DNA of 64,000 bases from Himantopus leucocephalus (GCA_003993805.1 RSEF01000017.1:6264502-6328501); one strand, 5' to 3'. Counted from the first letter of the stretch, positions 10,029-38,459 are shown. A program made the numbers and translations. Notes: generated by a model from the sequence alone, not told the origin.

Positions 10029-11250
10029 GGCCCCGGCTGCTGCGCTCCGCCACTGCCGCCACACTGCAGCCCGCGCGCCCCCCCGAGACCCACCTCAGTT
10101 CCGCGTCGCGCCGCGATGACGCCACAGCCCCGCGACGAAGCCGGGCGGCACCGCCCCTCCCGCCAGCACCGCGCCCGGCCAGGAGCCGCCCGCCCCGCTC
10201 CCGCCCCTCCGCGCCGGCGGCGCCGCCTCCCGCCGCACCGGCCGTCGCTCCGCCGGCTGCGCCGAGACCCCCTCCGTGCCCGCCCGGGCTAAGAGTTGTC
10301 TATACCCATCAGATCCCCTCAAGTCTCGCCGCGTTTATCGCATTCCCGGCAGAGCAACCTCCGCCGGGCGCGGGTGTCTGTCAGGGATGCCGAAGGGAAA
10401 AGGCGCCTGAGGCCGCGCTTCCCCCACGCCCGGGGTCTGAACCCGTCCTTTCGGGCAGGACGCGGCTCCCCCACGCCCGGTGCCGAACCCCCTCCTGGCG
10501 CCGGCTCCCCGCCGCCGGGCCGCCCCGCCTGAGGAGCGCCGGAGCACCCGGGAACGGCCTCCACGGGGGCAGCGCCGCCGCCCGCCTCCTCCCCGCCCCG
10601 CCGCGGCCCGGCCCCCGCCCCTCCCCCGGCCTGCCCGCCGCTCCGCCGCCGCCTCCCCGCGCTGCTCGGGGCGCCGCGGCCCTTTCCCGCACCGGGCCGC
10701 AGGACGCGGCCTACCCGGCGGCCCGGCCTGAGGCGCAGCCCCGCGGCGGGCCGGGGGCGGCGGCGCCCCGAGCATCCCGCAGGTGAGAGCGGGCAGCGGG
10801 GCCCGGGGGGCGGTTGGGCCGCGGGCCGGGGCCCGGCACGGCCGCTCCGCCTCGGGCGCTGTGGCGGGGAGGGCGGCCTCGGCCGGGGATGATGCGGCGG
10901 CGGCGGCCGGGGGTGCGTGTGGGGCCTCCGGGCCGGTCCCTCCCCCGAGGTCCGGCGGTGCCCGGGCAGCGGGGCGGCCCTGCAGCCCCCGGGGCCCTGC
11001 TGCCTTCCCCGGGGCGACGGCGGCCTCCTCGCCCCCGGAGTGGGACCCTGCGGGGCGGCCGGTGGCCCCGCCGGTGGCTCGTCCTGCCCCAGTCCAGCGG
11101 CGGGCGAGGACGTTGGTATTCGGCTCCTCTCACGCTCCGCAGCGGGAGCGCCTGGAGGGGAGGACTTGGGGGTCTGCGGCGCTTGAGGAGGGCCGTAGCC
11201 GGTCCAGGGGGGATTTCCCGAAGGTGGTTTTTTTTTTTTTCTTGAAAGCT
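9650..11250. promoter_or_regulatory. CpG island, bidirectional C9orf78/USP20 promoter
   Basis: This is about 1.6 kb of strongly GC/CpG-rich DNA containing C9orf78 exon 1 (minus strand, ATG at 10028) and the probable first USP20 exon (plus strand, ending at 10782). The two genes are divergent, with 754 bp between the C9orf78 ATG and the USP20 exon 1 donor. Human has the same head-to-head arrangement. No TATA box is visible, so dispersed initiation is expected. Confidence 0.8.
10600..10782 (+). other. USP20: Probable USP20 5'UTR exon 1 (5' boundary approximate)
   Basis: A good donor (CATCCCGCAG followed by GTGAGAG) ends at 10782 inside the CpG island, and the next plus-strand coding sequence is USP20. 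The exon would be non-coding. The 5' boundary given is only a guess, and further 5'UTR exons in the following intron cannot be excluded. Confidence 0.5.
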
Positions 11251-13687
11251 AAATCTCTAGGTGCGCCGTGGTGTTGTGACCTCCCGTAATAAATCTGTGT
11301 CAAAAGCTGATCCCCTTTCCCTGCTCGGCATAAAACACCTGGATTTCCAATTCGTGATGCGGTGCAAACGTGGAGCTAAGAGTCAGAAGTGCCCGATTTC
11401 TGGTTCTTCCTTGTCAGCAGGGCAGTTCAGTAAATACTTCTTTCTTCAGTATCTCAAGTATAAAATGTCGCTAATAACAACTGCAGATAGTCCTTTATCT
11501 TGGTAGGTTACGCAAGATGAGCGGCAGACCCGGTGGTTGTTTTGCAGTTGAACAGTGCTAAGATTTGTTTTATTCGTACAGTTACCCCGCAGACCGTGAA
11601 TCTGCAGGTATCCGAAATTCTTGACAGCTGGCTTGAGCTTTGGTACAAAACCACACAGTTGCTTTAAGCAGGAAAACCCCGAGAAATGTGTTACTGTAGA
11701 AGGCAGCGACACTGGGTTGGCAGCAATTTAAGCAACTGAAAGTAGGTTGCAGTTACCGTGGAATTGTTCTGACATGTTCGTGTACTGTTCCTCCACAGCA
11801 GTGCTTGGGAAAGACAGGCTGTAAGACTCGTTTTAAGGTACCTTCTTTTCCCATCATATACAGTGCATTTTGACAAGCACAGTTAAGCTTTCTGGCAGTG
11901 CTTTTATTAAATTCCTTGTTTCCTGAGCAGCGTTTGAGAGCTGTGTGCGCCATCTAAAGCTCTTAGGGCAGAGTTGCGGGCAGGTAGGGATTGAATACTT
12001 CCTTCTGAACAGGCATGACTCGAACCTTTTCTGATGTGTTCAGTCAGGGCTGAGAGGCGAAAATGAGGTTTTCCTTCTGTTTTGTTCAAAAAGGGAAGCC
12101 CTAGGTGGGAAGATCAGCAGCATCCCAGCATAGTTTTAGTGTTGATTTAGAGGGGTGGTCCCACGGAATGCACTAAAACTGTCCACATCCACTAGACTGT
12201 ACTTAACATGGTGTGCTCCAAAACCGGTTCCCTGTTAGCTTAAGCTGGTGAAGATGAAGGGGTCTGAAGTTAATTTGAAAACAATATTTTGTTCATTAGG
12301 TTTTCTGAGAAACCTCTTCTGGGAACGGGGTAAGAAATCAAGGAAGGTGAACTAGCAAACATGGCATGGATACTTTTTTCTTTTTAATTTATTTTAAATT
12401 GGACCAGCCGATGCATTTGGGAAAGGGGGTCAGTTTTGAGGAAGGAACTCAAAGCCTGAAAGTGTCCCAGTTTTATGTGTTAGTCAAAGATACTGTGCTC
12501 TTGTCACTTGTCTTGTAAATCAACATAAGTTATGTGATACTATTTTGCTTCTCGGTGAAGCTGCATGGAATTGCTCTGTTGTTTGTTAAGCATCTCTTCA
12601 CAGGTTATTGGGATCCTGGTTACAACCACTGTTGTGTTTTCTGGAATGNNNNNNNNNNNNNNNNNNNNNNNNNNNNNNNNNNNNNNNNNNNNNNNNNNNN
12701 NNNNNNNNNNNNNNNNNNNNNNNNNNNNNNNNNNNNNNNNNNNNNNNNAGACTGGTTATCTGTGTTACAGATCGTTTAAGTCTAATTCCCTCTTGCCCAG
12801 CTTCATTTACAACAGTAATCCAATTTTTAATGTTTGATAAAGTAGCATAGCAACTAAATGTTAGATTCAGATCACCAGAGTATGGGTAGCATGAAGCCCC
12901 TAGATACCATACACTAAATACTTGTTTCTTGGGCTGCAGAGCCCTTTCACTTTTAATCTGTCTCATGCAAACAAGCTGATTAGATATGTATCTTTCCCTG
13001 CTTCGTGTTTGTGTTTGGCAAGAGGAAGTCAGTTCAGATCACCACTTTGTTTTCCCACCCTACCAGCTCAGCTAGCACAAAACACCCAGTTTCTAGGGGG
13101 GAATGCGTGGCTTATCAGTCTAGTCAGGTTCACGGTGTACAGAGTCTTCATGGTAGTTAAGTCATGCATGTAAAGCATGTAGGACTTAATGGGAGTTTTT
13201 ATTTATTGCTGTAGGACTCAGAGATGCCACATGATCCATACTGTCTGGGAGTTTAAGATGAAGAGGAGGGTGGTCAGTGGGTCCCTGTACTGCTGTTTTC
13301 ATTTTGAGGCCATAGCAAATCCATCCCCTACCTGAAACCGAGTCAGCAGCTCTGCTGCTGAAGCCATGCCTGTGTACTCAGCACCTCCTTACATTTCTGA
13401 ACGCACATTCCTCATTGTACAGATTATTAGCTTTATTCATGTGTTTCATTCTCCTCCCCATTGCCTTGCTCACTTACCTACCGTACCACAATGCAGCCGC
13501 TCAACAACGGGTCGGAACTGTGCTAATTAGTATGACTGGCTCCTGATTTAGATTTATTTTGATCTCTTTGAACTTTGAAGATGGATATAATCATCTCTAA
13601 TATACAAAACATGCTAATTTATCTTCTTACAATCTGTGAGAGGAAATCCGACATGTAGCTGAAAGGAACTATCCTTTCTTGTCCTAG
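10783..13687 (+). other. USP20: USP20 first intron (5'UTR), contains a 100-N gap
   Basis: The first 450 bp continue the CpG island, then the base composition turns AT-rich. The gap is at 12649-12748. There is no coding exon. A 14-bp imperfect inverted repeat lies at 13157-13189. The intron ends in a pyrimidine run and CCTAG at 13687. Confidence 0.6.
12649..12748. other. Assembly gap, 100 N
   Basis: Exactly 100 N inside the first USP20 intron. Confidence 0.99.
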
Positions 13688-13721
13688 GAAAACACACCCC
13701 CCCAGGTGAGCGTTGGTGAAA

Positions 13722-29229
<15,508 letters not shown>

Positions 29230-29270
29230 TCTGTGCGGGATGGGGCAGGGAAGGTACGGCACAGATATGG

Positions 29271-29379
29271 CCAGGTTGGATGGGGCGTTGAGTAACCTCT
29301 GGTGGAAGGCATGGCAGGGGGGTTGGAACAAGATGATCTTTAAGGTCCCTTCCAACCCAAACCATTCTGTGATTCTATA
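29271..29379 (+). mobile_element. CR1 retrotransposon 3' end in the USP20 3'UTR
   Basis: This plus-orientation CR1 tail reads GGTTGGAACAAGATGATC, TTTAAGGTCCCTTCCAACCC, then ACCATTCTGTGATTCTATAC. It starts about 40 bp after the USP20 stop codon. The 5' limit is approximate because the upstream part is diverged. Confidence 0.9.
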
Positions 29380-30004
29380 CGTCCGGGTGGGGATGGAAGG
29401 CTGGGGAATCCTGAGGAGTCAAACCTCTTCTGTTGTCTGGTACTCGGTGTGTGCAGCTCCCACCACCGCTTCTGGGGAAGGCGGGTTTCCTCCGCCGTCC
29501 TTCCATGTGGCTTTGAATATAGGGGTGGCGCTGGGCAAGACTGGGAGAAAAGCAGCTTCCCTGTAATTCATCTCTGGATAAGGCCGCGGTAGGAGACAGC
29601 AGCCAAACTTCACTGGGGCACGGTCTGACCCGACACCGCTCCCTTTTGTTTGCTTACAGGGAACCAGCGCTCCCAGCTTGCCCCCAGTGAACTGACTCTC
29701 TGCTCCTTTGCAGGTTTTGCTTTTGGCACTTTTTAACTCAAGTGTATAAAGATAATGAAACGTAATTTATGTTTCCAGCGGGCAGTGTTGCAACTAGAGA
29801 AACCTGTTAGTTGAAGCTGACTAAGCCGCAGGGTCTCCCGGTAGCTCTGTGCTGGTGGTGCGCAGTTGTCACAACTTCCTTGTCTTGCTCTTTATCTAAT
29901 TCTTGGAAATTCAGTTGCAATCAACTAAGAAATTTTGAAAGAGGCCATTTCTTTCTTCCCTAGCCCATAAAGCCACCCCCTCACGGTCCTCCAGATACTT
30001 TTTT

Positions 30005-30104
30005 NNNNNNNNNNNNNNNNNNNNNNNNNNNNNNNNNNNNNNNNNNNNNNNNNNNNNNNNNNNNNNNNNNNNNNNNNNNNNNNNNNNNNNNNNNNNNNNN
30101 NNNN
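30005..30104. other. Assembly gap, 100 N
   Basis: Exactly 100 N inside the presumed USP20 3'UTR, so the UTR length is uncertain. Confidence 0.99.
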
Positions 30105-31205
30105 GGCTGGAGCAGGACAGCGCAGACGCAGGCTTTAGGACTCCTGGTTCATGGCCCCATTCTCAGACTGACTCTGCTGTAAGCCAAGATCTGTCCTGAG
30201 ACGCAAAGCGGGTGCAAAGGCTGAGGAGGAGCCTGTTTGTTCGCGCAGAGCCTGTTGCGGTGGGTCACCCCTGGACAGGGCGGTGATTCGGTGCCGGGCA
30301 GGGCCCTGGCTGAGCAGGCCCCGGGCTGGTGAAGCAGCTTTTGAGGAATGAGCTGCTTTCTGCAAACAAACCCCCACCTGTGTGCTGAGGTCATTCCAGC
30401 TTCTCAACACAGATGTCGCTTGTGTACACAGTGGCTCATTTAATGAACAGAAATAAGTCCCTCCCCGATCTACTGCTGCTAACGCAGCCACGGAGCATCC
30501 GATAGCAGGCAGTGGAGAGGCACGAAGATAAAAAAGGCTAAACCCTACTTTCCTCAGCAGGGCTAGTCTTAAAAGTTCATCTCGTAAGCCAGAAAGGCAA
30601 GAGTGGAATCTTTGCCTTTGAGTGCAATTTAATGGAAGCAGAGGAAGGCAGAGGTGGCCTCTCACGCACTGAGGAACCAAACGGTCTGTTCGTGGTGCTG
30701 GAACCTGAACGATTCCGCAGCATCAGAGTCGGCACGGGGCTGGGGGCTCCTCAGTGCCTCATGCAAGGGAGGGAGGGGAGGGAAAGGCTGCTCTTTGACT
30801 TAGAAAGTGGAAAAGGGTGTAGGACAGGAGAATTTAGAAAGAAAAATGTGGCCTTCAGATACTTTTTTTTTTTTTTTTANTTTTTTTTTTTAGACAAAAT
30901 GTTTGCTGCAAACAGCAACTTCTTTTAAAAAGTGTCTGTAAATGGTTCAGCATGTTAATTTTACTATCCCGTTCATTGATGTTGTACGTGCCCAGCCAGG
31001 CCCGGGGGGCGTCAGAGAATGAGCCACTGTTGGGATTTCTCATTGTTTTAAGCTGTCTTTGTTAGCCGCTGCAGCCGCCTTCGAGTCTGCTGCGGAGCCT
31101 GTAGGGCTGCATGTCTGTGTTGTCTGTGCCGTTCAGAGGCTGCTGTACAGACTGTAATAACACTCCTGTGCTTAAGTGTTATACTTTGTGCTGAAAATGT
31201 GTTAC

Positions 31206-31211
31206 AATAAA
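31206..31211 (+). terminator. USP20: Candidate USP20 poly(A) signal AATAAA
   Basis: This is a canonical AATAAA followed 25-40 bp later by a GT-containing stretch (CTGCTGACTGGTGCCTGCC). Further AATAAA-like sequences at about 31302-31325 could act as alternatives. Assignment to USP20 is by position. Confidence 0.6.
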
Positions 31212-34200
31212 TACATGTGCATTCAACAAGCTGCTGACTGGTGCCTGCCCTGCGTGGCCAGAGGGTCTGACAGCTTCCAGGGAGCTTATGATGTTCATGG
31301 AAAAATAAAAATATTTAAAAAATAAAAAATTCCAAACTTCCTGCTGCCAAGAGGCCTTGCAGTAACGGATCCTGCTGAGCAGCAGCGAGCTTTGGTAGCT
31401 CACGTCCCCGAAGCCGCACTGCGCTCGTTTGGAGGAGAGCGCCTGCTCCTTTCAGTCTCTGCTTACAAAGACTAAATCTTTCTTTTACCCTGTTTCAGCT
31501 GAGTTTGGCTCAGAAGGCCCATCCTGTCTGGCAGCACGTGCTACCCATCACCATCATCGCTATGAAAGTAGCTCACAAGGGAAGTAGCTGAAGTTTCACT
31601 GAGCTGTTCTAGGTCTCTAGAAGAGTTTTCCGGCGCCCGTTGTGTGGCTAAAATGTCCTCACTGAGATAATCCACTTCCCTGTAACGCTTACGTGAGAGC
31701 AGCTTTGCTGCCGCAGGACAGGCTGTGCTCCTGCCAGCCTGCGACCACCTTCTGCCACTGCGAATGAAGGGAGTTGCTAACCTCAGGCAGAGGACAGGGG
31801 CGCTGCCGGCGGGCTGGAGGACGGGAACAGTCCTCTGCCAGAGCGGTGAATGACACCGCCTTAGCCGATGCCTGAAATACCCAGAGAAACCGAGCTCGGG
31901 TTGGGTTACTCAGAACTTGAAGCTTGTTCTTTAGCAACTTGAAGTCAACCACCAAAACTTGCATCTCGCAAACAAACCCCGTCACCTCAGCAACTGCAGA
32001 ACAGCTCGAAACCTTCCAGGAGACATTAACGAACGCCCTCCCCTGGGGAGGGGATTATTCAGTGTCTAGACAAGCGGCTTGGCAAAACCGTCATTGTACT
32101 TTTCGTTACCCTCCGTCCGTTAAAGCTCTCAAAGCCTAGTTCTGCATCTAGATTTCATTTGAAACCTGACTGCAGCACTGCTTTTCTCCGACTCCTGCAA
32201 TAGGCAGCTACGGTATTTCCAAGCCCGCAGCTCAGACGCAGCTTTGGGACACAGTGCCAATGTGAGCTGTGTTTCATGGCTAACTCTTTATCAGTTGTTT
32301 TTGCAAATCACTTGGTTTTCCCCTGTTTTTAATCAGGTCCCTTGCTGATTGCAAGAAAGGGGAGATTAAAGAATGTCTCATGCATTGGACTGATGGAGCT
32401 AGCCCCAGTATTTAGATGCCCTGCTCCCTCCTCCCAGTCTCCTGGGCATACTGGGGAGCTCAGCTTACAGGCGCTGCTCCTCTTCCCTTGACTCCTCTCA
32501 TGCCCGGGCTGTGGCCGCACCAACAGACGCATCACTTGGGTGCAGCCCAGCTGCATTAAGCAGATGGTGTCTGCCCCACGCACACCTCACGTCTCAGCCC
32601 ACGGAAAGGGGACACAGCTCTTCCCCCAGCGGTGCAGGGCCCACGTACAGCCCACGTACGGCCCACGTACCCGCAGCTCTGCCTTCACCAGCACTCGCTC
32701 ACGAGCCCACAGCCTGGCTCGGTAGCCCAGCGCTGCCGGTGGCACATCTCCACCCTCCTGAATAGCCAACGCACCCCGCGCACTCCGACCCATCCAGTGA
32801 CACAGCCGGCACAGGTAAAGCTCGTTTTATCGATACTGCTCAGCTTGGCTTCAGTTTCAGCCTTCAATCGCTCATTTGGTTGTGCTGTTTCTGTTTAAAG
32901 TTAGCAATGCTAATACTGCGTAAGATCAATCAAAATTGGAGCCAGACCGACACCTCCTCCTATTCCTTGTTTCCCAAAAACACAAAGACTAGCAGACTGT
33001 TCCATAAGCAGTACTGATCTGTCCTGAATTGACAGGGATGTCAATTAGTGCTGGCAAAGAACTGAAATTGCTAAAAATACCCCCAAAAAACAAAAAAAGC
33101 AGCAATCTGCCCTTAGAAAAAAAAGCTCTCTCTATAGCTGCTTCAAATGAAATTACCAGCCAGGTATCGCCTGCTCTGAGCTGCACCGCTGCAAATCCCC
33201 AGGGCTCTGAGATGAGCCTGTTCCCAACCAACTGGACCAAGAGGCACTGGAGAAGCTGTCCAGAGGGTCCAGGGTTTGTGTCTCAGCTCGAGACACACAC
33301 ACTACTCACCAACCCTGTACCTTAGAACAGAATTGTGAATATCCTCCCCCAGAGTTACAGAAATGATCGGGGTTTCAGATTATTCTGTGAAGGGAAACAG
33401 TACTGTACTTCACACATCTGCGCACAACTGGGTTACTTGCTAGGCTTGCAACAGCTTTAGTCTTAATGGATAAACAATCAGTATCAAAACCACCTGCCAA
33501 GGCTTCCAGGTAAAGCAAAGCATTCGCTATGGGCGTTTACAAGGTACAACTCTGTTAGAGGAAATATTTTCCGCAAGTTTCCAGTTCTCGTGTCCTCCTC
33601 CTGAAGCAGGAAAAAGCAAGAACCACCCGTCCTTCCCAAGTACACCAGCGACTCCAACCACAACGGGGCATTTCTCTTGCTCCTCAGATGACCAAATGAA
33701 AATAACAACACAACCGCTTCATCGTCTCTCCAGTGCCAGCTGGAAAGGCAGAAGTTTGATAAAATTGTGCCTCAAAGTGACGTGATAGGAACTAGCTATG
33801 TGGGACAGGCACTCAAAGGTACAGGCAGAGCCAAATCAATACTGGAATTTTCAGGTATTTGGAGTATGAAATAATATGAAATAAAAACCAAACCAAAACC
33901 CATCAAGTACCATGACTAAGAGTGTGTCATCATCCTTCTGAATCCAGCAGCTCGGTACCAGCACCCCACTGGGACAGGCTGTTTCTGCTTCTTTGTTGTA
34001 AATTTTGCAGCTGGAAGCAAAACCCAAATCCATCCCATAGCCAAGGAGAATAACGAGGAGTAAGAGAGCAGCTCAGGGCAGTTTCAGGCCGTAAGGTTTA
34101 CATCTGCCTGAAACAGTAAGTCACAGCTCAGGTCCTGTTCTCAACTGGAAACGTCTGTGGGAAGGCAGAAAGCTCACGGGAGAGCAACGGCTACAACCTC

Positions 34201-34513
34201 AGCACAACGCGAGAAACCCCGGCAGAGGGGCACTGCCTTTTTTATTGGGAAAGAGACTTGACAAAAGCATTTTTCTTCTCCTTTGGATGATTAAAAGGGT
34301 CCAGTGAAACTGTATTTCTGGAATTAAATGTTTATTTAAATATGTGGATGACTTTCCTTTCATTGTTACAAGGTGAATATTCGCTTTCCAATGGAAGCAC
34401 TTTATTTGGTTGAATTCTGTCTCCAGAAATGAATGGGCAACACCAGAACCTTTTACATTGGCAATGAAATCACAACACTGAGATGCCACCAGAATCTAGA
34501 GATCAGTGCTCAA

Positions 34514-34536
34514 ACACACATACACACACATATACA
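34514..34536. repeat. (CA)n/(TA)-interrupted microsatellite
   Basis: This is an ACACACATACACACACA-type dinucleotide run between USP20 and FNBP1. Confidence 0.8.
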
Positions 34537-36697
34537 AATAAAAAAGTGCTCGACATCATCATGTTAAAATAGAATTTGGCTTCTTTTAGGTCTTTTGACA
34601 CTTCAGGCAGGAAAACAAAAAACAAAGAACAGTACGCATCAAACTAAATGAACTTCTGAAAAATACTCAGCATTAAACACAACTTTCAGTATCAGTAAAT
34701 ATGTTTCTTCTCTATTTACAGGTGTTAAGAAAGGGCATTAGAGACTTTTGCTGGGGATAATGAGATTTTGTAGGATGTACAGCTCACGCTTCTGGGCGAG
34801 ATTAGTAAATTCAAGCAGAGTTTTTATAAACCAGTCACATATTTAGTCCTTCAGATTTTGCAAAAGGTAAATTCTACAAAAATTACTCGTTTGTTACCCT
34901 GAATAAAGGCAGCAGAATAACCATGTGTAGGCTACAGTACATGACTGTCACTATTTTTTCTTGCAGTAAGTTTTAAGACCTAGGCTTTCGGGAACTAGTT
35001 GCCAAGTTTATAAAAACTCCATACATGGCCTTTTAATAAAACTTTTGTTGAAGAAAATCATTCAGCTAAAGCTAATGCTCCTTCTAAAGCGCTATTTCGC
35101 AACACAGACATTGCAATTCTTCAAATGTTCCACAGAGGCTGACAATAATATACTGTCCACCTAGATTAAATATATAAAAGCAAACTTTTATCTAATTTTT
35201 ACATAGATGGCACAACAATAGGTGAAAATGAATTCTTCTAGCTGCTGATTCAACAGTGCATCGGACACCAGAATAAAAATACTGCAGCTAAAAATATTTT
35301 AAAGATATTTTTGCACACCTGTTAACTGCTGAACCATTTAGATCCCCTGACAGATGGATGCAACAAAGCCTTTGCACAAACCGTTGTACAAAGCCACAGG
35401 TGCCAACCGTGTGGATCCCATTCTGCTGTCGGAGGCTCATGGATCTAAACAGTTCAGCGACCACAGTAGCAGCAATGATAAGGATGGTAATTTTAATTGA
35501 TTATGACCCTCCCGAGGCCGCTAACGCTGTAGCTGACCGGCTGCAGTGTTGGTATCGCCTGCTTCTCAGTGCAGGCTCCTGAGCCACTGGAATTAATCAG
35601 ATTAAAAACCATAACCTTTTGCTGGTTGATGCTCGCAGATATTAAGCACCATAAGACAACAGCTACAGTACTAACTGCAGGACTGAGGGACTTTGTGCTA
35701 TTAAAAATAAAAATTGGTATCTTGAATGGAGAGAAAGGGACAGAGTCACGAACACAACGTGTAAGCCAACTCAAAAATTACATCATCCTGAGCAGGGATG
35801 ACCTAAGCGACCCTCAGCACGGAGAGCACACGATTCTTGGACACGTTTCTACGTGCTGACCCTGCACAACAGCAAAGCAACGCACACACGTTTGTCTGCA
35901 AACTAAACCTGAGAGGTTCCATTTTAGGGTCACTGTCTGTAGTGGCGTCCGTATCAGTTTTCTCAAATTCTGGGGATTTTACAAAATACACTGAAGTCAG
36001 CTAAGAGCAAGTGGATTCCCCCAAATGATGTGTTGATCTGTGAATAAATTAGACCCTCAGGAGCTATTAAGTAGCAACTGGCTCTTACGGGGCTCAAACA
36101 CGTACAAGATGACTACAAAATCCTAGCAACGGTAAAGCTTCAGGGGAAGCCAACAGTTACAATATAGAAGTTTAGAAAGCAATTGGCCCTTTCTTAGGCA
36201 GCTGAGGTCCAGATCATGTGATATTTGGAGATATTACAGCTCTCTCCACTGCATGACACGATGAAGTGCAGCATCCCTTATCATGCTACTTCTGCTTCAA
36301 ATAAAACCACGTGAGACCAGGATGGCTGATGAATAAGTCACAATTCCTGTCTGGCTTCTGGGTCGAGGTCCAGTCCATAACAAGGTGGGAGAACGAAATA
36401 GAGTGCGGTTTCTTTTTTTCTTTTCTCTTTTATTTTTTCTAAAAAAAATTCTGTTATTCAAACATTAACTGATGAGAACGCACAAGAGGTCATGCAAAGG
36501 AGAAGGCAGGTCTGAAATGCTGAAAAACAAACCAACAAAAGAAAACTGCAAAGAGATTAACAACAATGAGCCACAAAATAACGTGGCCCCCAGGAAGGTG
36601 GGCGCAGGCAAGGCAACAGGGCGAGCATGCAGACTGAAACGAGAGCAAAACGGAGGTCTTTGTGACGAGCAAAATGGGGCTTCAAACCAAAATGCCA

Positions 36698-36731
36698 GTG
36701 TCTGTGTTTGTGTGTGTCTGTGTGTGTGTGA
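36698..36731. repeat. (TG)n microsatellite
   Basis: This is a TGTCTGTGTTTGTGTGTGTC-type run followed by pure TG repeats and a GA-rich tail. Confidence 0.85.
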
Positions 36732-38459
36732 GAAGGAGGAGGGAGAGAGGAGGGGGGAATAAAGAGGAGGGGGCAGAGAGAACAAGCAGGAAAACAAGCG
36801 TACATACGTGAGCTCGAAGGCTTTCAGGAAACAGCAAGGTCATAGGGATTTAATACTTGGAATGAGCATCAGCCTAGATTTAAAAAAAAAATAAAGGCTG
36901 ACAAGTATTAGTGACCTTTTGGGGAAAGCAGAATATTGAATAATGCATATGGATCAAATTGAGTATCTGCAAGTTCAGAGCCCAGTCCAGCTGCTGTAAC
37001 ACTGTTCCCAGGGGAGGCTTTCCACCTGTGTGCGCCTCCCGACCAGGCTATTTGATGAGACTACCTGCAGGATTAGCACGAAAGGCACTGTGTGAAATGC
37101 TGATGGACCAGTGCATACATTCAGATGGACTGAGAGACAAGGGAGGACAGAAGACAGACCAGTACATGCTTGGGACTCTCCGGTTACCCTCGGCATCAAA
37201 GGGCAGCCAGCAGTTCTTTGACCGGTGTTGGAAGGAATCGGGTGAGGGGAAAGTGTTGGTTATGTTTTACGGAGGGGCTGTGCCAAGCCGGCAGAAGAGT
37301 GGGAAAGACTGATAGGGTAATCTGAGCCACGAGTAGCATGCCATGAAAAAGAGCAAGCATCTGGTACTGGGATGGAATTTAGGTCTGAATTTTTCAAGTG
37401 GGAACTCCAGACAAGGTTGGGAGTCTGGCTTTCCATGGGTGTGTTTTAACTGCCTGCAGGGTAAACAGACCATTTTGTTTCTCCTTCTGTGACAAGCTCG
37501 CCCCGAGGTTCTTGCACCAGCACAAACACCTTTAGGAATCTAAAACATAAGAAAGACAAAAAGAAAGAGACTGGATTAGAAAGAGGCTGGGGAAAACAGG
37601 ATCCCTTAAGAGTAGCACTGCCTGCAGGAGGTTAAAGGAGATACAGCATCCAAGCATCTACCAGGCTACAAGGGGTTAGGGAAGGCTCCCGAACTACCTA
37701 CAGTGCCAGCACTCAAACAGTAACCACTCCCCCTCAGCCCTCCCCTCCAGCCTGGGGATGAGCATCGCTGGGACACTGCTCTCCTCTGAGAGGAGGATGT
37801 AAAGCTCAGGAGCAGGACCCTGCCAGCACTTTCTTAGTGCAACAGAGAAAACAAATGGCTTTTTAATTTTCAGTCCGCAAAGAAGTATTGTATCTGTTCA
37901 AGTGACAGCTCCAGAGACCATGAATGATACTGAAGAATAACAACAGGAAGCTAAAACACAAAGAATTTTGCAAACGAATCCAGACTAGATATCCTTTCCA
38001 CAATAGGCTGCAACGACCTTTCATTCTTAAAGGAAGTCCAAAAATAAACAGGTATGTGAACACAGCCTTAGCCTCTAAACCCATCCTTTGCCACGTGCCT
38101 GTACCCACAGACATCAGGCTAAGGGTAAGTTTTCTCTGTGGCCAAGTGAAGCTACAATCCCGAAGTGTGATTTGGCCAAAGAGACCGCTGTATCCAAGGG
38201 ATTACAGGATGAGCCCAAACTTCCCTCACGTTCAAGAGAGCAGGGGAAACCTTCCGATCTCCTTTGCACCCACTTCCACAAAAGAAAAAACTCCAAATGA
38301 CAGCACAACAAAAGTTTTTAGAGCCACAACAAAATACTTTTCCTGAAAAGGAATTGCATTTATATTTAGTGCGGGAAGCAGGTGAAAAGCAGCTCTGAGC
38401 CTTTTGCTTTCCATCAGTAAAGTTAAACTTGAATGAATTGCCATTAAAAAAAAATCTCA

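Larger units (their letters stand above)
29230..31230 (+). other. USP20: USP20 3'UTR (probable), contains a 100-N gap
   Basis: The region between the USP20 stop and the AATAAA at 31206 shows no further coding exon. It contains a CR1 insertion at 29271-29379, the gap at 30005-30104, and a poly-T run with a single n at 30880. An antisense open frame at 30135-30680 has no recognisable feature. Confidence 0.65.
31231..38459. other. Interval between the USP20 and FNBP1 3' ends
   Basis: I see no gene here. Contents noted: an 11-bp-spaced triple GCCCACGTAC repeat at 32639-32670, a (CA)n-type tract at 34514-34536, a (TG)n-type tract at 36698-36731, and a minus-strand AATAAA at 34241-34246. If the FNBP1 3'UTR is unusually long, part of the right half could belong to it. 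Confidence 0.6.

Noticed and set aside
9600..11289. Several long open frames on both strands (for example 9633-10292, 10783-11289)
   Set aside because: They are Pro/Arg/Gly/Ala-rich frames produced by CpG-island composition. Only C9orf78 exon 1 is real there.
30135..30680. 181-codon minus-strand open frame in the USP20 3'UTR
   Set aside because: It is low-complexity in places, has no recognisable motif, starts beside a gap, and is opposite to the transcript. A chance frame is more likely.
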